From Whalleya microplaca (lineage: Eukaryota; Ascomycota; Sordariomycetes; Xylariales; Xylariaceae), in the NCBI GenBank assembly GCA_022497155.1, contig MU385713.1, forward strand, positions 434,001 through 498,000: DNA of 64,000 nucleotides, read 5' to 3'. The notes under the pieces are model-generated. The model was not told the origin of the DNA and made no database searches. It worked only from the letters and a program-made list of their open reading frames with translations. Made by a program: the position numbers and the translations under genes. Positions 56,000 through 64,000 of the stretch are shown here, one piece after another; position 1 is the stretch's first letter, and every line of letters starts with the position of its first letter.

Positions 56000-58900
56000 A
56001 TGTCTAGAATACTTGAGCAGGACGGCTCAATGCCTATCGCCATCGTAGGCGTATCGGGTAGATTTCCAGGAGACGCAACGACGCCGGGCAGACTTTGGGA
56101 CATGATATCCCAGAAAAGGAGCGCCCGAACTGATGTCCCAAAAGGGCGCTACAACATAGATGCCTTTTATCATCCTAGTGCAGAGCATCAAGGCAGCACA
56201 AGTGCTCGAGCTGGACATTTCCTAAAAGATGACGTCGCGGCGTTCGATGCCCCCTTTTTCAAGATAACTGCCCAGGAAGCACATGCCATGGACCCCCAAC
56301 AGCGGATGGCCCTTGAGTTATCATACGAGGCTTTAGAATCTGGTAAGATTGCAACTCTTCGTCAATAAACATCGTTGGCATTGGCTTACATGGTCATCTA
56401 GCTGGACTTAAAATGGAAGATATATCGGGATCAGTAATGGGTTGCTACATGGCCACCTGTGTAAGAGATTACGCAGCAATACGTGCCATTGACCCGGACG
56501 ATTATCCGTAAAGCCTCTTCTTTCTACGATGTCGTCATTGTCTAACTTTATCACAGTCGATATGAAGCAAATGGTAGTATGGGCACTGCCATGATTGCAA
56601 ATAGAGTTTCTTGGTATTTTGATATCAAAGGTCCAAGTATAAGTTTGGATACGGCATGCTCTTCATCTCTAGTAGCCCTACATCTAGCCTGTCAAAGTAT
56701 TCGCACGGGTGAAAGCACAGCGGTAAGTTCGCGATTGTGGAGGTCAATACTTGTCGCTGAGTTAAAATACTAATTGCCTGCTTTCTACTCAGGCACTGGT
56801 AGGCGCTACAAACTTGATTCTGATGCCCCACACGTCGAACCACTTAAGTACATTAAGTTTTCTGAGTCCAGATGGCAAGTCCATGGCCTTCGATCACAAC
56901 GCGAACGGCTAGTACGTGTTCTCCTTTTCAAGTTTCACCCACAATACGTCACATCGTAACCTCCGTGGCAACTTCACGGGAGAGCAAACACTACACCGAG
57001 AAACAAACAGCGGGATGAACGCTGACATGTTTAACTCAACAGTTCTCGCGGTGAAGGAGTTTCCGTTATTGTTGTGAAATCATTAGCGGATGCTATTCGA
57101 GATCGAGATGTTATTCGCGGTGTAATTCGGGGCACGTCTGTTACGCAGGATGGTCGAACTCCAGGTATGTCCATCGTATTACGATGACTCGTTATCCACG
57201 CAGCACACTAATGGCAATTGTACAGGAATAAATTTGCCTTCATCTGAGGCACAAGAAGCCTTAATTAGGGCAGCTTATGCTAATGCTGGGCTGGAACCTG
57301 ACCACACGGCGTACTTTGAGGCCCACGGCCCTGGTAAGGAATCTTCCGATTCGTGTCAATCGACTTCCTGTAATCTGACCGAGTTTCTCTTAGGTACCCC
57401 CGCCGGAGATCCCTTAGAAGCTTCTGCCATCGCCGCTGTATTCGGGAAGAAGCGGAAGGTGGGCGACCCATTATATGTTGGGTCGGTCAAGACAAATATA
57501 GGGCATTTAGAGGCTGGTGCTGGACTTGCAGGTTTAGTTAAGGCAATCTATGCCCTTGAGAAAGGCCAGATTCCTCCGAATATTTGGTTTGAGAAACCTA
57601 ACCCAAAAATCGACCTCGAACGATGGGGTCTAGCGGTGAGTATCCCCAGAGTCGGGTTCGACTCCGCCGTGCTGTCTCCACTAACAAGGATAATCTCAAT
57701 TAGGTGCCTACAGAGGTACTACCGTGGCCATCTGATGGCCTTCGTAGGGCAAGCATCAATTCTTTCGGTTACGGCGGAACAAATGCCCATTGTATTTTGG
57801 ACGATGCTTATCACTACCTGCGTGAGCGTGGACTTTCAGGACGACATAACACCGTGACAACTATACAGAAGCGCAGGATCGAGCATGTGCTGGATACTCC
57901 AAAATCACCATTTGGCAATTTATCCTCGCCAGGCTTCGACGATGATAATTCGAGCTCTGAAAATGGAAGTGATCACGATTCTAGGACCACCGTGTCTGAC
58001 AATACCGATATTGGCGATACCCCTGTGACTCCACAGCTACTAGTATGGTCATCTCACGAACAAAGCGGTATTAGCCGGATGGCAACTAGTCTGCAATCAT
58101 ATCTTCAAGATGACGAGACTTTCCCAGCAGATGAACCAATATTTATGAAGCGCCTGGCTTACACATTGTCCAGCCGCCGCAGCAAACTACCATGGACCTC
58201 TTTCGTTGTAGCATCCAACAAGACCGATGCGATCAAGGCGCTCGAGGCTCCAAGCAAACCACTGCGACCAGCTCAGAATCTTTCCGCCATCTTCGTATTC
58301 ACCGGCCAAGGGGCCCAGTGGTTTGGTATGGGTAGGGAGCTCCGTGCCTACCATACATATAACACTCGGTTGGCAGAAGCCGCATCCCACCTCAAGTCGC
58401 TGGGATGCGAATGGGACCTGCTCCAGGAACTTTCCGCCTCAGAGGCCGAATCGCGAGTCAATGAACCGCAGGTCAGCCAACCTGCATGTACCGCCGTCCA
58501 GATAGCTCTGGTGGACCTCCTCAGGGAGTGGGGAATAGTTCCATCGATTACGGTCGGGCACTCCAGCGGCGAGATAGGGGCGGCATATGCCAAGGGAGCG
58601 ATTTCTCGCGAGTCCGCATGGACGATCGCGTACCATCGAGGACGTCTATCGGCTGGCCTGTCGAAGTCAGGGGCCATGCTTGCCGTCGCATTGGGAGAAG
58701 CGGATGCGAGATCATATATTGACAAGGTCACAGTAGAACCCAAGCCTGTGGTTGCGTGCATTAACAGCCCCAACAGCGTTACTTTGTCAGGTAGCGTGGA
58801 GGCTATTACTGAGGTGCAGGCGCTCATAACGAGTCAAGCTTGGTGCAGAAAGCTCCTTGTTAAGACTGCATACCACAGTCCGTTCATGCAAGAATTAGCT

Positions 58901-61900
58901 CAGCCATATCTCGAATCTCTGCAGGGTATTACGCAAGGGGGTTCGGGCACAGACGTTGAGACCCGCATGTTCTCTTCGGTTACAGGTGAGGAGATTAGTA
59001 ATGAAGCCCTTGCATCCCCACAGTACTGGGTAGACAACATGGTCTGCCCTGTCAAGTTCAAGCATGCGGTAGAAGCAGCTCTCGGCTCCACGGGGAGCCT
59101 CAACAAGACAATCACAATGTTGGAAGTTGGACCCTCTGGGGCACTCCAAGGTCCAACCAAACAAATTTTGCAGGGAGCCAACAAACAGGACATCCAATCC
59201 CTGAGTCTTCTAGCGCGGAAGCAAGACGCGATCCAGACTTCATTGACTGCCGCAGGTACTCTCTTCCAGAAAGGCTTCCAAGTGGACATCTACAAGGCCA
59301 ACTCATTAAATGCTACCGAAGAGACCCCGGCACACCTGGTCGACCTGCCGCCTTTCTCCTGGAACCACAATTCGAGGTACTGGTATGAGACGGCGCGGTC
59401 AACCGCCTACCGAATGCGAAAGGACCCGAAGCATGACTTGCTCGGGGTTCGGGACGAGTTCTCCAATGATGGCGAGCCGAGCTGGCGGAGCTTCCTCCGC
59501 CTCTCCGAAGTCCCTTGGCTTAGGCATTACATGATACAGAACAAGCCTGTGCTCTCCTTTTCAGCCGTGTTGGCCATGGTCATTGAGGCCGCCCGACGAA
59601 CTGCTGAGCCTGCCAAGACAATCGAGGCTATTCAGCTACGCGATGTCTTCCCTGGGCCACCCATCGTTCTTAGCGATGTCGAAGGCAGCCCCATAGAGAC
59701 GAAACTGCAGCTACGTCCTTGGCGGCTGGCGTCACGATCCCTGACTACCTACTGGAAGGAGTTCACCTTGTCTAGTCGTACCCACGAAGGAGTCTGGACG
59801 CAGCACAGTACTGGGTTGATCAAACTGAAATATGTAGCGGAAGACCATGACTCAGGGTTTGCCGATGAAGAGGCTTCGGTAGCTGAGGGATACCGCGATG
59901 AGTATTCGCGTATAAAAGGTCTCGAGCTGAAAGATCGCAATGTCGCTCAGTTTTACGAGAAGGTGAGCTTGAGCTCCCACGGGACCTCTGGGAATTTTGA
60001 ATGTGTTCGCTAACAGCATCATAGTTCTCTAACCTAGGAATGCAATGGGGCCCGGCATACCAGTCCTTAGGAGAATCCCGCATCGGTGGTTCCATCATCA
60101 GCAGCTCACTCCAGATCCCGGACACAAAATCACTGATGCCCATGAATGTTGAGTCCGAGCACATAATTCACCCCGCCGTGCTCGACGGCGTCTTCCAGAT
60201 GCTCATGGCCTGCGATGGAGTGACAAAGCCAACCGTCCCCAAGTACATCGAAAGGATCGAAATCTCGACCAAACTCCCGACTCAGGACGGCGCCCACCTT
60301 CATGGCTTCGCCGACATCAAGGAGCGCTGCTTCGACGGGACAAATGGCACGGTTGTGCTCTCGGATGAGAAATGGGCAGAGCCCCTGATTATCTTCGAGG
60401 GCCTGAAGTCAACGGACTTCGCTCCCGAGACCGAGGCGGAAGAGGACGCCCAGGCCCAGATTAAGGCCCTGCATAAATTGGGTGCCTACCCGACATGGGA
60501 CGTAGATGTGGAGAATTCCTCGGGTGCAACCAACGCCTTCCTGGATAAAGCATGCACTGATGCGCCCCAAACCGAGTACAGCCAAGTATACGAGCTGGAG
60601 TGGGCTGCCTACATTGTGTGCAAGAGGACCGTCAAACGCTTCAGTGCGGAAGACGCTGAACGCATGGCGCCTCACCACCGCATCTATTACCAGTACATGA
60701 AGAGACAATGCGAGCTGGCCGAGGCGGGCACACTCCCCTGTCAGACTCCTGAATGGCTGTCGGCGGATGAAACCGTCGAGAACGAGGTCCTAGGCCGTGT
60801 TTCGAAAGCCAGCCTAGAAGGAGAAATGATGTGCCGCATCAGCGACAATGTCCAAAGTATGCTCCTGGGCGAAGTGGAACCGTGGGAGGTGATGAGCCGG
60901 GATAACCTCCTGAACAACATGTACCGCTATGGGCTGTCTGATGAGCGGACGCCCGCGGTCCAATGTGAGTATATCAGGCGCCTGTCTCACAAGCGGCCTC
61001 TTCGCATACTCGAGGTTGGTGCCGGCACTGGAAGTGCGACGAGCCGAATTCTATCCAGCATTGGTCCAAATGTTCCCGGTCGTGTTGAGAAATACACGTA
61101 CACTGATATCAGCGGTGTCTTCTTCGAGGCCGCTAGTGAGGAGTTCAAGGAATATAGCTCGATGATGGACTTCAAGGTTTTGGATATCGAGAAAAGCCCT
61201 TCGCAGCAGGGACTTGAAGAAGGGTCTTACGATCTCGTTGTCGCCTTCCAGGTTCTCCATGCCACTTCATCAATCGGCACGACCTTGGCTAATTGCAAGA
61301 AATTGTTGAAGCCGTATGTATCTGTCGACTCATATTGATGACTCATGTTGACTGTAAATCATAGGGGCGGGCATCTCATTGTCACAGAGCTGACGAACAA
61401 GATCGCCAGACGATCAGTAGTGTTCGGAGTCCTTTCGGGCTGGTGGTTAGGTATGTTCAAACTAATATGCACCATTAGAGATAATTGACTGACAATATGA
61501 AGGCGAGGATGATGGTCGCCCCTGGGGCCCAGAGCTCTCTGAAAAAGAATGGGACTCACGTCTTCGCGACCAAGGCTTCACAGGTGTCGACTGGTCTTTC
61601 CGGGACCGGGAAGATGCCGGCCATTCATCATCCATCATAGGATCAAGTGTTCCCTATGCTTCGAATGGCCCTTCCCCAAGCAAGGTATTGATTATCACAT
61701 CATCGGTGGAGAACCCTAAATCCAAGCCATTGGTCGAGCAACTTTCAAGCCGACTTGCAGGAGATGGAACCTTTGTTGCTCAAAAGCCGCTTCTTTCCAT
61801 CACGAAATCTGACCTGTCTACGACAAGGTGTATCGCTGTGATGGAAATCGACAAGCCGCTGCTAAGCTCTCTTAATGCAGAAGAGTTCGAGGCTATCAAA

Positions 61901-64000
61901 AACCTGACCCTTTACACCGAAGGAACGCTCTGGTTGACTAGAGGAGGCACTTCTCTAGACACTCGAGAGCCGGAGCACAACATGATCGCGGGACTGGCAC
62001 GGACTATTCGGGGTGAAGCTCCAGACGTGCGACTGACGACATTAGACCTCGATCCTGACGTATCACTCGACGACGCGAAGTTGACTAAGACGATTCTGAA
62101 AGTTCTCCAAGTGCAAGGGGAGCCTCACAATACCGACCATGAGTTTGCTGAACGAAACGGTGCACTTCACGTCCTGCGCATCGGCCCTGATGAGACGCTC
62201 AGCAAAGTTTTGACCCCGGACGTGCCACTGGAGGATAGGTTGACAACGCAGCCCATCAAACAGCCTGGCCGATCGCTAAAGCTCGACCTGAAGAGGACGG
62301 GGGATCTAGACAGTTTCTACTTCAAAGATGATGACGACTACTCAACCGCCCTGGGTGATAATGAGATCGAGATTGAAGTCAAGGCAGTCGGTCTTGATTC
62401 GTATGACATGGCGGTTGCCGTGGGCCAGCTTTGGGACCCCAATCTCGGTATCGAGTGCAGCGGTGTCGTGACTCGACTTGGAAAGGACGTTACAGATTTC
62501 GGTCTAGGAGACCGAGTGATGACCTGCGGACTCGGCTGGTATAAGACTTTCATCAGAAACACGCAAGACATGTTCCAGAAGCTTCCAGAGACAATGACAT
62601 TTGAAGAGGGTGCGACCACTATGATATCCTACGGGACAGCAGTCTACAGCATATTCAACGCCGCTCGACTTCAGTCAGGAGAGACTATCTTGATCCATTC
62701 GGCTGCAGACTGCCTAGGCCAGACTGCCATCAACGCAGCACAGCATGTCGGTGCCAAAGTTCTTGCGACAGTTTCTTCAGAGACGGAGAAACAATTCCTA
62801 GAAGAGAACTACAACATCCCCAAAGACCACATCTTCAGTAATAAAGATGCTGGTTTCGTACAGGGTGTTAAGCGGATAACAAAAGGCCTAGGCGTACAGG
62901 TTGTCTTAAACTCATTGACTGGTGAGATGCTGAGGCAGACTTGGCATTGCATAGCACCCTTTGGTCGGTTTATCGAGCTGGGGATGAAAGATATCAGTAA
63001 GTTTCAAAGCCACCCATCTGCTAGTGCCTTCTATTGACTTCAATCACCAGAGAGTAATACGGGGCTGGACATGGTTCCTTTCGCGAGCAATGCGATATTT
63101 GCAGGCGTAAACATATTGACGATGTACCGAACGAATCGTCCACTTTTCAGCAACCTCATGGCCGACGTCTTCCGATATTTCCAAGAAGGGATAATCAAGC
63201 TTGTGAAACCACTCCACCTTTTCAAGTTCTCCGAGATCTCTGAAGCATTCAGGATGTTGCAAGCAAGAAAGCATGGAGGAAAGGTGGTTCTCCAAGTGGA
63301 TGACAACGACAGTGTGCCGGTACGTCCCATATAGCCCCACGGAATTTCTGGTATGGGAATACTAACGAGGAGGATATAGGTCACTCCAGCCAAAAGGGCC
63401 GAACTTTCACTTCGGCCTGATGCGACTTATATCATCCCTGGCGGCACAGGTGGTCTTGGCCGACCTTTGTTGAGGTGGATGGCAAGCAAAGGGGCTCGTA
63501 ACCTGGTCACCACGTCTCGGTCTGGTGCCAAGGATCCCCGAGTGCAGCAGCTTCTTCAAGATCTTTCCAAGCTTGATGTTCGAGCTGAAGCATTTGCCTG
63601 TGACGTCGGTGATGAGGAGCAATGCAAGCAGGTACTCGCCAAGATTCAAGAAGCGGGATTCCCTCCCATACGTGGAACCGTCATCATGGCCATGAATGTG
63701 CAGGTAATATTTCGACGAATCTTTTTCGGTATGGGAAGTGGGCTAACGCTATACGCTAGGACTCTATGTTCGAAACTATGTCGATTGACGCTTACTGGGC
63801 AGCACTGAGGCCTAAGTATAGAGTGACGACGAATATGCACCGCATGTTGCCTACGGACCTCGACTTTTTCATATGCATGTCTTCGGCAGCGGGTGAGATC
63901 GGTTCCATAGCGCAGAGCAACTACAATGCCGGTAAGTCTACCATCATTACACCATGACACAGGTGATACTAATGACAACAAAAGGCAATACTTACCAGGA
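56000..64000 (+). CDS. Highly reducing type I polyketide synthase, 3' end outside window
   Basis: Fifteen exons join in frame: 56000-56342, 56402-56507, 56557-56722, 56793-56911, 57043-57164, 57226-57333, 57394-57635, 57704-59962, 60025-61313, 61365-61450, 61503-62996, 63051-63319, 63380-63703, 63760-63931 and 63985 onward, about 2,370 residues visible. KS: Cys184 in DTACSSS, His319 (EAHGPGT, usually EAHGTGT), His359 in [18 protein letters not shown] and Ser689 in GHSSGE. DH (about 970-1260): the His position is Tyr1011, and Gly and Pro of HxxxGxxxxP are also replaced; Asp1209 remains. C-methyltransferase: EVGAGTG at 1485-1491. ER (about 1860-2130): HSAADCLGQ replaces the usual GG-containing NADPH loop. 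KR: GGTGGLG, Lys2328, Ser2351 and Tyr2364 present. The carrier domain should follow outside the window. It likely makes a methylated, ketoreduced polyketide. Confidence 0.95.

Overview
The window is nuclear DNA of a filamentous ascomycete (Pezizomycotina). Almost every recognisable gene is broken by short introns, mostly 45-110 bp, with GTAAGT/GTATGT/GTGAGT-type donors and YAG acceptors. Families seen are typical of the group: a highly reducing polyketide synthase (PKS), a 2EXR protein, an S53 sedolisin, a GMC oxidoreductase and a PrpF-like isomerase. Gene density is low. Long AT-rich stretches without genes separate small gene groups, which looks like an accessory or subtelomere-like region rather than a core block. 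The genus cannot be fixed from the sequence alone.

Layout. 0-9 kb: the 3' part of cytosolic tryptophanyl-tRNA synthetase, a convergent hypothetical gene, a secreted S53 peptidase and an acidic hypothetical protein. 9-15 kb: a decayed MFS transporter, a short SNF2-RING ATPase with a damaged nucleotide-binding start, and a fungal seven-helix membrane protein. 15-28.7 kb: mostly gene-free and AT-rich, holding one clean hAT-like miniature transposon (perfect 52-bp terminal inverted repeats, 8-bp target duplication) and one GMC oxidoreductase. 28.7-40 kb: small hypothetical genes, including one ending in a 15-bp tandem repeat, a 2EXR protein, and a membrane protein with an unresolved 5' end. 40.9-49.5 kb: a compact metabolic group of a Cys-rich protein, an M20 carboxypeptidase with an odd splice junction, an alpha/beta hydrolase of the homoserine acetyltransferase family, a PrpF-like isomerase and a salicylate-hydroxylase-like flavoprotein. 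49.5-56 kb: about 6.5 kb without a supported gene. 56 kb to the end: a 15-exon PKS that runs off the window.

How it may work together. The PKS has KS, AT, DH, methyltransferase, ER and KR regions in that order. KS, AT, MT and KR keep their key residues. The DH has lost the His/Gly/Pro of its first catalytic motif, and the ER has lost the glycine pair of its NADPH-binding motif. If so, the enzyme would ketoreduce and C-methylate but not dehydrate or enoyl-reduce on its own. The flavin monooxygenase, PrpF-like isomerase and alpha/beta hydrolase could be a small aromatic-acid catabolic group or tailoring genes of the PKS cluster; the sequence does not decide. Exon boundaries were worked out by hand from reading frame and splice motifs.
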